Part shown: positions 1-5,494 of the stretch, piece after piece | How positions within the stretch are numbered: position 1 is the first letter of the stretch | Layout of the letters: each line of letters starts with the position of its first letter | Assembly (NCBI GenBank): GCA_964493265.1 | Contig: CAZBLY010000004.1 | Location: 1-34,660 of the forward strand | Length of the DNA: 34,660 nucleotides | From: DAOWHW01 sp964493265 | Lineage (GTDB): Archaea > Nanobdellota > Nanobdellia > Pacearchaeales > UBA284 | Direction: 5' to 3' | Notes under the pieces: model-generated | What the model was told of the DNA's origin: nothing | Databases searched by the model: none | The model's input: only the letters and a program-made list of their open reading frames with translations | Program-made: the position numbers and the translations under genes

Positions 1-2
1 AG

Positions 3-266
3 ATTGACCATAGTTATAGGTGTGATATCTTTATTCATTCTAAGAATTTAATAATAGAATGTGACGGAGATTATTGGCATGGAAATATAAATAATAGCCA
101 AATTAAGATTTTAAATAAACACCAAATAAAACAAAAAGCAAGAGATAAAATAAGAACAAAAGAACTTACAGAAAAAGATTTCAAAGTATTAAGGTTATGG
201 AGAAGTGATATTAAAAAAATGACTATTAATGATTTTAAGAATAATCTTTTTTCTTTAATACTTTAA
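3..266 (+). CDS. PD-(D/E)XK / Vsr-DUF559-like endonuclease, C-terminal part
   Basis: The reading frame is open from the window edge and ends at TAA 264-266, so only the last 87 residues are visible. The segment IIECDGDYWHGN near the start, followed by a basic helix and then FKVLRLWRSDI, matches the core of very-short-patch-repair / DUF559-type nucleases: an acidic E-x-D strand, a WH pair, then a V-L-R-x-W strand. Such domains occur alone or as the tail of homing or restriction-type nucleases, so the substrate cannot be named. It lies just upstream of a toxin-antitoxin pair and a tRNA-like repeat, which suits an accessory island. The fold assignment is by motif pattern only. Confidence 0.65.
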   Translation: MDHSYRCDIFIHSKNLIIECDGDYWHGNINNSQIKILNKHQIKQKARDKIRTKELTEKDFKVLRLWRSDIKKMTINDFKNNLFSLIL

Positions 267-338
267 CCGAAGAAACTTTTAAAAAGCTAAGACTCTTATA
301 ATATAAATAAAGTAGGGCGTCAAATTAATTCTAAGCGT

Positions 339-350
339 TCGGCGGGGGCG
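339..350. repeat. 12-bp GC-rich repeat, copy 1 (tRNA-Glu 3'-end-like)
   Basis: TCGGCGGGGGCG stands out in AT-rich sequence and recurs exactly at 1017-1028. Its first 11 bases equal the end of the T stem plus the 3' acceptor strand of the tRNA-Glu at 12616-12688. Such tRNA-end fragments are typical attachment-site remnants, but 11-12 bp is short. Confidence 0.6.
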
Positions 351-419
351 TAGTTCACTTTTGTTTGGCGTAACACTTAATTTCAAATTAGACATTTACT
401 CTGCAAAAAATAGAAAGTT

Positions 420-452
420 TTATAAAGTATACTTTGGTATACTATGATATAC
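420..452 (+). promoter_or_regulatory. Antitoxin promoter with three phased GTATAC-type half-sites
   Basis: A TATA element (TTATAAA, about 420-426) is followed by GTATAC at 427-432, GTATAC at 437-442 and ATATAC at 447-452, exactly 10 bp apart, so all lie on one DNA face. The predicted transcription start, about 26 bp past the TATA box, falls near 449. Ribbon-helix-helix antitoxins commonly repress their own promoter through short repeated half-sites; this role is inferred. Confidence 0.5.
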
Positions 453-458
453 TTAAAA

Positions 459-698
459 ATGGAAACCACAACTATAAAGATAGATCAAGGAACAAAGAAA
501 GAATTGGATACTTTTAGAGAAGTTAAAGGGGAAAGTTATAATGAGGTTGTCAGAAAAATAGTATTTATTGCTAAGATGGCAAAGCAGAATCCTAAACTAA
601 GTAAAAAAACCCTAGAAGAAATAGAGGCAGCCAGAAAAAGAATAAAAAAGGGAGAATTTTATACAGAATCTGAAATGAAGAGTAGATTGAATTTATAG
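459..698 (+). CDS. RHH/VapB-like antitoxin (DUF7557-type) of a RelE system
   Basis: A 79-residue basic and acidic protein. The N-terminus METTTIKIDQGTKKELDTFR has the strand-helix pattern of ribbon-helix-helix antitoxins, and the following E-S-Y-N-E-V-V-R segment fits the second helix; the charged C-terminal half would embrace the toxin. An upstream in-frame ATG at 444 would add five residues, but it lies at or before the predicted transcription start and inside the half-site array, so ATG 459 is preferred. The partner toxin lies tail to tail only 11 bp away. Presumed role: neutralise the toxin and repress this promoter. The family name is less certain than the pairing. Confidence 0.65.
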   Translation: METTTIKIDQGTKKELDTFREVKGESYNEVVRKIVFIAKMAKQNPKLSKKTLEEIEAARKRIKKGEFYTESEMKSRLNL

Positions 699-709
699 AT
701 AAAAGTTAA

Positions 710-964
710 TTATAATCTTTCATAGATATTCTTTCTGTGTCCTATTTTAAAAATTTTAATTTTTTGCTCTTTTCTGTCAATATCTGCTAAAATCCTGTAA
801 TTTCCTATTCTTAATTTAAACACTTTTATTTCCTTTAAATATTCAAAATATCTAAATGGATTTTGCTTTGTTTGAATAATTTTTTTAAACATTCTTTCTC
901 TAATCTCTTTAGGAAGTTTTTCAAATTCTCTACCTGCTTTTTTATCAAAAATCAATTCAAACAT
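710..964 (-). CDS. RelE/ParE-superfamily toxin
   Basis: An 84-residue protein with the RelE layout: an N-terminal strand (FELIFDKKAGREFEKLP), two helices, then the core FKLRIGNYRILADIDRK and a final IFKIGHRKNIYE with the usual C-terminal His-Arg-Tyr set. RelE toxins cleave mRNA in the ribosomal A site; ParE relatives hit gyrase, and the sequence alone does not exclude that. The R-I-G-N-Y-R strand and terminal basic residues favour RelE. An AT-rich element near 990 lies about 26 bp upstream of the start codon, suggesting its own leaderless promoter. It converges on the antitoxin gene instead of sharing an operon, which is unusual. Confidence 0.85.
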   Translation of the reverse strand: MFELIFDKKAGREFEKLPKEIRERMFKKIIQTKQNPFRYFEYLKEIKVFKLRIGNYRILADIDRKEQKIKIFKIGHRKNIYERL

Positions 965-1016
965 AATTTTTTCAAAGATTCATAATTTTTAATCTTTTCT
1001 GTCTTTTGATATCATA

Positions 1017-1028
1017 TCGGCGGGGGCG
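1017..1028. repeat. 12-bp GC-rich repeat, copy 2 (tRNA-Glu 3'-end-like)
   Basis: Exact second copy of the 339-350 sequence, in the same orientation. The two copies bracket the toxin-antitoxin pair, with 666 bp between them. It is followed by a run of eight T. Confidence 0.6.
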
Positions 1029-1073
1029 TTTTTTTTAACAAAAATTTATAAATATCTGCCCCTTTAATTTAAA

Positions 1074-1541
1074 ATGAAAAAAGAGGCAATCATATTATGT
1101 ATTCTTTTAGTATTAATTACTTCTGTCTTTGTTATTGGAGCGGGTTGTCAAGAATGTCCCGTATGTGAAGAAACAGCATATTGTGGGGATAATTATTGCC
1201 AATCTAATGAAGACTGTAGTTCTTGTGAAGAAGATTGTGGAAGATGCAAGGTTCATAAATTAAAATTAGTTAATGCCGATTGTGAGCCCACATATCTTTT
1301 AGAAGCAGATAAATGCAAATCTACTTGTTCTGGTTTTGTAGTAAATAATGGCGATTATATTGAAAAAGATTATAAAATATTAGTTTACCCAGAAAACAAT
1401 ATTTCTATTAATGATGCCAGGGTATTTCAAAATTTACCACCAATCCCAGAAGATGACAATATAGAATATACTTTTGAATATGAATATGATTGTGATAAAA
1501 GAGAGAATTATATAAATATGACACATAAAGTAATATATTAG
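1074..1541 (+). CDS. Cys-rich exported protein, unknown function
   Basis: A 155-residue protein with an N-terminal hydrophobic segment (about residues 5-24) acting as a signal peptide or membrane anchor. It is followed by a dense cysteine block: CQECPVCEE, then CGDNYCQSNEDCSSCEEDCG. The C-G-D-x-x-C-x-x-x-E-D-C pattern is a recurring extracellular motif of DPANN and other archaeal surface proteins, presumably disulfide- or metal-bound. The remaining 90 residues look like a small beta domain with paired Cys. A perfect TTTATAAA at 1045-1052 lies 26 bp upstream of the ATG, so the mRNA is probably leaderless. No enzymatic motif is visible. Confidence 0.75.
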   Translation: MKKEAIILCILLVLITSVFVIGAGCQECPVCEETAYCGDNYCQSNEDCSSCEEDCGRCKVHKLKLVNADCEPTYLLEADKCKSTCSGFVVNNGDYIEKDYKILVYPENNISINDARVFQNLPPIPEDDNIEYTFEYEYDCDKRENYINMTHKVIY

Positions 1542-1570
1542 AAAAATAATTTTTATCGTCTTTTTCTTAA

Positions 1571-2047
1571 TTAAACAAAGAATACTGAAGAAACCCATTT
1601 ACCTACCAAATGAGTTGCTATTATAACTATTACCGCAATTACTAGATGTTCTATAATCACTTTCCAAGGTTTTACTTTGCGTTTTTTAGCTATATAAAAA
1701 GAGAGTATACTTAACAAAAATAATCCCCAAACTATGCTTACTATAATTGCTGTTAAAAGTTCAAACAAAAGGATTGGAATAATGAAAGTTAATGCAAAAA
1801 CAAATTTAGATAAAAAAGTAGAGAATGTTGATTGCCATACATTTTTTTGAGATTTATTTTCAGATTCTTCCGAAACATGAATACCAAGAGCATCTGAGAG
1901 CGCATCTGCTATTGCTATAATTAGTATTCCACCAAGAATAACAAGTTTTGAATGGGTACTAGAATTTAGCCCCACAATTAATCCAAGTGTTGTAATTATT
2001 CCAGAAGTTAAACCAAAACTAAGCCCTATTCTAAATGATTTTTTCAT
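1571..2047 (-). CDS. VIT1/CCC1-family transporter-like membrane protein
   Basis: A 158-residue membrane protein with about five hydrophobic segments. FGLTSGIITTLGLIVGL and the later AIADALSDALGIHVSEES match the first two membrane helices of the VIT1/CCC1 iron/manganese transporters, including the A-D-x-x-S-x-x-x-G motif and the S-E-E-S that follows. Classical members have a long cytoplasmic metal-binding loop and are longer; here the loop is nearly absent, so this is a short variant and the transported ion is uncertain. The start codon overlaps the stop of the upstream DUF5652-like gene by 4 bp (ATGA), indicating co-translation. Confidence 0.75.
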   Translation of the reverse strand: MKKSFRIGLSFGLTSGIITTLGLIVGLNSSTHSKLVILGGILIIAIADALSDALGIHVSEESENKSQKNVWQSTFSTFLSKFVFALTFIIPILLFELLTAIIVSIVWGLFLLSILSFYIAKKRKVKPWKVIIEHLVIAVIVIIATHLVGKWVSSVFFV

Positions 2048-2295
2048 CGCTTTTTTTTCTTAACTTTATTTTTCTTTAATTTCTTCTTTTGCCCCATCTT
2101 AGAGAATACAAAAATATAAAGAATTTCTAGAATAGCTAATGTATTGACTATAAGCAAGACAACAAACCAAACACGGTGTTTTCTTCTTGCTGCCATCCAT
2201 AAAGAGACTCCTTTCCAAGGAAGAGCCCATATTATCGCTACAATAGTTAAATAAGATAGTACTTCCGGGTTTGTTATCCAAGTTATAAAATCCAT
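2044..2295 (-). CDS. Small DUF5652-like membrane protein
   Basis: 83 residues with two membrane helices separated by a short loop. The sequence IIWALPWKGVSLWMAARR followed by WFVVLLIVNTLAILEILYI is the pattern of the DUF5652 small membrane proteins of archaea and candidate bacteria; no function is established. The C-terminus is very lysine-rich (cytoplasmic tail). The ATG lies about 26 bp from a symmetric TATA box that also faces tRNA-Lys, so a leaderless transcript is likely. It is translationally coupled to the VIT/CCC1-like gene. Confidence 0.65.
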   Translation of the reverse strand: MDFITWITNPEVLSYLTIVAIIWALPWKGVSLWMAARRKHRVWFVVLLIVNTLAILEILYIFVFSKMGQKKKLKKNKVKKKKR

Positions 2296-2316
2296 ATTTT
2301 CGCGAAGATAAGAAAC

Positions 2317-2324
2317 TTTATAAA
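2317..2324. promoter_or_regulatory. Symmetric TATA box shared by tRNA-Lys and the DUF5652-like gene
   Basis: The perfect palindrome TTTATAAA sits in the middle of the 52-bp gap between the minus-strand ATG (2295) and the plus-strand tRNA-Lys 5' end (2348). Its centre is about 26 bp from one and 27 bp from the other, the archaeal TATA-to-start distance in both directions. No second TATA element is visible in the gap. Confidence 0.6.
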
Positions 2325-2347
2325 TTTATTCTATCTCAGATAATCAT

Positions 2348-2420
2348 GGGTCCGTAGCTCAGTTGGCAGAGCACTTGGCTTTTAACCAAGGTGTCGCGGG
2401 TTCGAGCCCCGTCGGGCCCA
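2348..2420 (+). tRNA. tRNA-Lys (anticodon UUU)
   Basis: A 73-nt cloverleaf: acceptor GGGTCCG/CGGGCCC, D arm GCTC...GAGC, anticodon stem CTTGG/CCAAG with loop CTTTTAA (anticodon TTT), T arm GCGGG-TTCGAGC-CCCGT, discriminator A. No CCA is encoded and no intron is present. Confidence 0.97.
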
Positions 2421-2441
2421 TTCAAAAAAATAAAAGAATTT

Positions 2442-3587
2442 TCACGGTTTGAAAATAAATTTATCAACTTGTTTCTCAGCTAGTTTTCTCTTTTTTTGAT
2501 GTTCCTTGAGAAATGAATTGATTTTTTTGATTAAATGCTGTTTAAGTTCTCCAGTTAATAAAGAACCTGATTTATAATCATCATAAATCTTTTTTAGTTT
2601 TTTATCATCTGGTTCAAAAAATATTTTTAAATATTGAAAGGCAATATCAATATCAGGATTGCCTCCTTTTTTTCTATGTTCAGCCAAACTGCCCTGGCCT
2701 CCTGAAAATGCATGTTTCATTATCTTGTTCTTAACTTGTTCTGGAGTATCTGTTAGTGCGATATATGAATTAGGATCACTTGAAGACATTTTTGTATTAA
2801 TACCTTTAAGTCCTGGTACAAATTTATTATAGGTTGAACTGAGTTGAATAAATTTGTGTGTTTTAATTCTCTGACTTACATCTCTAGCTAATCTTAAATG
2901 AGGATCCTGATCTGCACCAACAGGAACAATAACTGGAATTGGTTTTCCTTCAAATTCCGGAAGTTGTGGATGTAACATATCTGATGCCTGGAGTAAAGAA
3001 GATATCATTTTTCCAGGAGTGATTTCACCATAAATTGCTTTGAATTCATTAAAAGTAACATGTCTTGCAAATAAATTAGCTAAACTATAATAAGCATTGG
3101 ATTTTTTGCCATCTTTTGATCTCTGAGATTGAAAATAAAAATCGCAATTTTTTGGTTTTAGACCTAAAGCAATATAATTAATTAAATATTCTTTAATAGC
3201 AGTTTCTCTCATTACTTTAATATTTGAATTTCTAGTGTTATATGCTTCAATATCAGCCACCGCAACATATACTTTAGCCCCTAATGATTGATAAAAAATT
3301 ATTTGTTGAGCAATTAACATATGCCCAAAATGAAACTTTCCAAAAGGCATTAATCCAGTCATCATTGCAAATGGTCTTTTCTTTTCAATTGATTCAGCTA
3401 TTATTTTAAAATCTCTATGGGCAAAAACAATTCCCCTTCTAAAAAAAGGCAATTTATTGAATTGTTTTGGCAAAAATTTTAAAGATTTTAATCCAAATTC
3501 CTTGATTAATTTATTATAATCAACTCTTCCTTTAACTTCCCAAGGGGTTATTTTAATTCTATCTTTTTCTTTACTCTCTTTTTTCAT
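2442..3587 (-). CDS. trpS: Tryptophanyl-tRNA synthetase
   Basis: A 381-residue class I synthetase of the archaeal/eukaryotic TrpRS type. It opens with the lineage signature PWEVKGRVDYNKLIKEFG and FFRRGIVFAHRDF. The HIGH-type motif is HFGH (86-89) and the KMSKS-type motif is KMSSS (266-270). It attaches tryptophan to tRNA-Trp in the cytoplasm. Length is normal for archaeal TrpRS. The start codon lies about 25 bp from a central TATA box shared with the divergent protease gene. Close TyrRS relatives lack this N-terminal signature. Confidence 0.93.
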   Translation of the reverse strand: MKKESKEKDRIKITPWEVKGRVDYNKLIKEFGLKSLKFLPKQFNKLPFFRRGIVFAHRDFKIIAESIEKKRPFAMMTGLMPFGKFHFGHMLIAQQIIFYQSLGAKVYVAVADIEAYNTRNSNIKVMRETAIKEYLINYIALGLKPKNCDFYFQSQRSKDGKKSNAYYSLANLFARHVTFNEFKAIYGEITPGKMISSLLQASDMLHPQLPEFEGKPIPVIVPVGADQDPHLRLARDVSQRIKTHKFIQLSSTYNKFVPGLKGINTKMSSSDPNSYIALTDTPEQVKNKIMKHAFSGGQGSLAEHRKKGGNPDIDIAFQYLKIFFEPDDKKLKKIYDDYKSGSLLTGELKQHLIKKINSFLKEHQKKRKLAEKQVDKFIFKP

Positions 3588-3607
3588 ATTCTTTCTAAGA
3601 GGAAAGA

Positions 3608-3617
3608 TTTTAAAAAG
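3608..3617. promoter_or_regulatory. Central TATA box shared by trpS and the presenilin-like gene
   Basis: TTTTAAAAAG lies at the midpoint of the 50-bp gap between the start codons at 3587 (minus) and 3638 (plus). Each start codon is about 25-26 bp from its centre, which predicts leaderless transcripts in both directions from one near-palindromic element. Confidence 0.55.
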
Positions 3618-3637
3618 CTTTTTATGCTACAAGAAAT

Positions 3638-4711
3638 ATGAAACACTCATTAAAAATAACTCTCATAATTTTAGCGATGTTTCTTATTGCTCAATTTATA
3701 GGTCTCGCTGTTATTAATTCATATGACAATTATTTTGGCAAAAGTTCTGAAGAAAAAATTCAGAGTGGAGAATTTGTTCAACCAGAAGTTTCCATTATCA
3801 AAGAGACTATCCCAGAAGAAGTTGAGCTTGAAAAACCAATTGATGTGGCAAGAATTGTAATCAGCATTATGGTGGCTATTTTAATTGCAACTGCTATGTT
3901 CTTTCTTTTACAGAGAATCAAAATAACTTTTCTCTTAAAAGCTTGGTTCACTTTAGTTATTTTTATTTGTCTTAGCATATCCTTCTCTTTATTTTTATAT
4001 CCTATTTTTAATACTTCTTTGTTTTCAATTTTAAGTAAAAAAATTGCTCTGGCTGAAATGATTGCAATCCCCTTAGCAGGAGTGTTGACATTTTATAAAA
4101 TTTTCAAAAGAAATATCCTTATTCATAATATAACAGAGGTGTTTATCTATCCAGGACTTGCCGTAATCTTTCTACCTTTTCTAAATATTATTGCAGCTGC
4201 TTTCTTACTTATTGCAATCTCTATTTATGATATGTGGGCTGTTTGGAAATCAAAATATATGATAAAACTTGCTAAATTTCAAATGAATAATCTTAAAGTT
4301 TTTGCTGGTTTCTTTTTACCTCACATTTCACCAAAAGACAAAATAAAAATTCAAAAATTAAGGGCGATGGAACTTAGAAAAAAACAAAAAAATAAAAGAA
4401 GAAAAGGAAAAATAAAAACAAGGAAAAAAGGTAAAGGCGCACTTAAAATTCCCAAACAAAAATTAAAAAATCTTAAAATAAAAGTACAAATTGCTGCTCT
4501 TGGAGGGGGGGATGTTGCTTTTCCTTTAATTTTTGCAGGAACAATCTTTCTTGCTTATGGTCTTGCTGCAGCAATCATCACAATATTATGTACATTGCTT
4601 GCCCTAACAGCATTACTTATGTTTTCAGAAAAAGGTAAATTTTATCCAGCCATGCCTTTCATCTCAGCTGGTTGTTTCTTGGGTTGGCTTCTTGTATTCT
4701 TGCTGCTCTAA
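3638..4711 (+). CDS. Presenilin/signal-peptide-peptidase-family intramembrane aspartyl protease
   Basis: A 357-residue protein with about nine hydrophobic segments. The catalytic pair of the family is visible: Y197-D198 in a membrane helix (SIYDMWAVW) and G289-G290-G291-D292 (ALGGGDVAFPL) in the next one, with PAM (337-339) standing in for the conserved PAL motif. These enzymes cut peptides inside the membrane, typically leftover signal peptides or membrane anchors. The cytoplasmic loop between the two catalytic helices is very basic (about residues 235-280, mostly K and R). The mRNA is probably leaderless. The 3' end overlaps an opposing small gene by 48 bp, and signal peptidase I lies nearby. 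Confidence 0.85.
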   Translation: MKHSLKITLIILAMFLIAQFIGLAVINSYDNYFGKSSEEKIQSGEFVQPEVSIIKETIPEEVELEKPIDVARIVISIMVAILIATAMFFLLQRIKITFLLKAWFTLVIFICLSISFSLFLYPIFNTSLFSILSKKIALAEMIAIPLAGVLTFYKIFKRNILIHNITEVFIYPGLAVIFLPFLNIIAAAFLLIAISIYDMWAVWKSKYMIKLAKFQMNNLKVFAGFFLPHISPKDKIKIQKLRAMELRKKQKNKRRKGKIKTRKKGKGALKIPKQKLKNLKIKVQIAALGGGDVAFPLIFAGTIFLAYGLAAAIITILCTLLALTALLMFSEKGKFYPAMPFISAGCFLGWLLVFLLL

Positions 4712-4846
4712 AAGTGAAAGATTATGATTTCTAATAGACTTATCAAGTTCTTCTTGAAAATCCTTATAATGACTTGAGAATAAATGCTTAAGATCTAATA
4801 CTATCACTTTTTTTCCATTATAATCTATTAATTTTTCTTCTTCCAT
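4664..4846 (-). CDS. Small acidic protein, unknown, coupled to signal peptidase
   Basis: A 60-residue open frame beginning 1 bp after the signal peptidase stop codon, so it is probably co-translated. It reads like a real protein (MEEEKLIDYNGKKVIVLDLK, then a charged helix) but has no recognised domain. The last 48 bp run antisense to the C-terminal coding region of the presenilin-like gene, so the coding signal there is partly constrained by the other strand. It could be spurious; spacing and composition argue mildly for a gene. Confidence 0.45.
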   Translation of the reverse strand: MEEEKLIDYNGKKVIVLDLKHLFSSHYKDFQEELDKSIRNHNLSLLEQQEYKKPTQETTS

Positions 4847-4847
4847 T

Positions 4848-5360
4848 TTACCATAAAACCCCTATTGTTACATATTTAATCATATCAAATCTGATTTTAA
4901 TCCCATCATCATTACTTACATTATCTCCTTTTGTAATACAATACCAGCCAGATTCATCATTTCCTATCTTGATTATTCTATGGACAATTAATTCATTCCT
5001 ATCTAAATTTGGTTTGAAAGCAATTATATCGCCAACTTGGAGCTGATCAGGACTTTGAGGAACAATTTCAATTCCATTAGCATTTTCATCAATAACAGAA
5101 TCCATACTATTAGTGTTGGCATAGCTACTTATGATCGCATTTGGTATTAAAATAACAACCCTATTATCATAAATTTGTATTTGTTCCTCTTTTACCCAAT
5201 TTCCTGGACTTGGTTTATCAAAAAAAGAACTTCCAAATTCATTAATTCTAAGCAAAGGAATTTCAACATTAACATATTCAGAAGCTAAAAGAGAATAACT
5301 ACAAATAATAAGGAGAATAAATGCAAAAACTATAGTAAGCCATATGATTAACCTTTTCAT
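4848..5360 (-). CDS. Signal peptidase I, archaeal Ser-His-Asp type
   Basis: A 170-residue S26 peptidase with an N-terminal membrane anchor (about residues 4-26) and an extracytoplasmic domain. Box B is TNSMDSVID with catalytic S85; VGDIIAFK is box C; H127 in LIVHRII replaces the bacterial lysine, as in archaeal and ER enzymes; D146 lies in the KGDN box. It removes signal peptides from secreted precursors such as the S-layer and Cys-rich proteins of this window. The proline of the usual SM(E/Y)P motif is not present here. A BRE/TATA pair at 5411-5426 gives it its own promoter. Confidence 0.9.
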   Translation of the reverse strand: MKRLIIWLTIVFAFILLIICSYSLLASEYVNVEIPLLRINEFGSSFFDKPSPGNWVKEEQIQIYDNRVVILIPNAIISSYANTNSMDSVIDENANGIEIVPQSPDQLQVGDIIAFKPNLDRNELIVHRIIKIGNDESGWYCITKGDNVSNDDGIKIRFDMIKYVTIGVLW

Positions 5361-5410
5361 TTTTCTTTTCCTCTTAGCCTAAATTATCACTACTTTAAAA
5401 TGGTTAAAGT

Positions 5411-5426
5411 ATTTATAAATCTTTCG
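5411..5426 (-). promoter_or_regulatory. BRE/TATA promoter for the signal peptidase gene
   Basis: On the minus strand the sequence reads CCGAAAGATTTATAAAT, a strong archaeal B-recognition element plus TATA box. The predicted start, about 26 bp on, leaves a leader of roughly 30 nt before ATG 5360. Confidence 0.6.
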
Positions 5427-5494
5427 GAGAAATTGACTTTATATAAATAATTGAAAAAATCAAGAACTTTTTGAATGAAGAAATCTTATTTTAA

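Noticed and set aside
345..415. Possible tRNA beginning GGGGGCGTAGTTCA
   Set aside because: The first bases look tRNA-like, but no anticodon stem, T arm or matching acceptor 3' strand can be formed.
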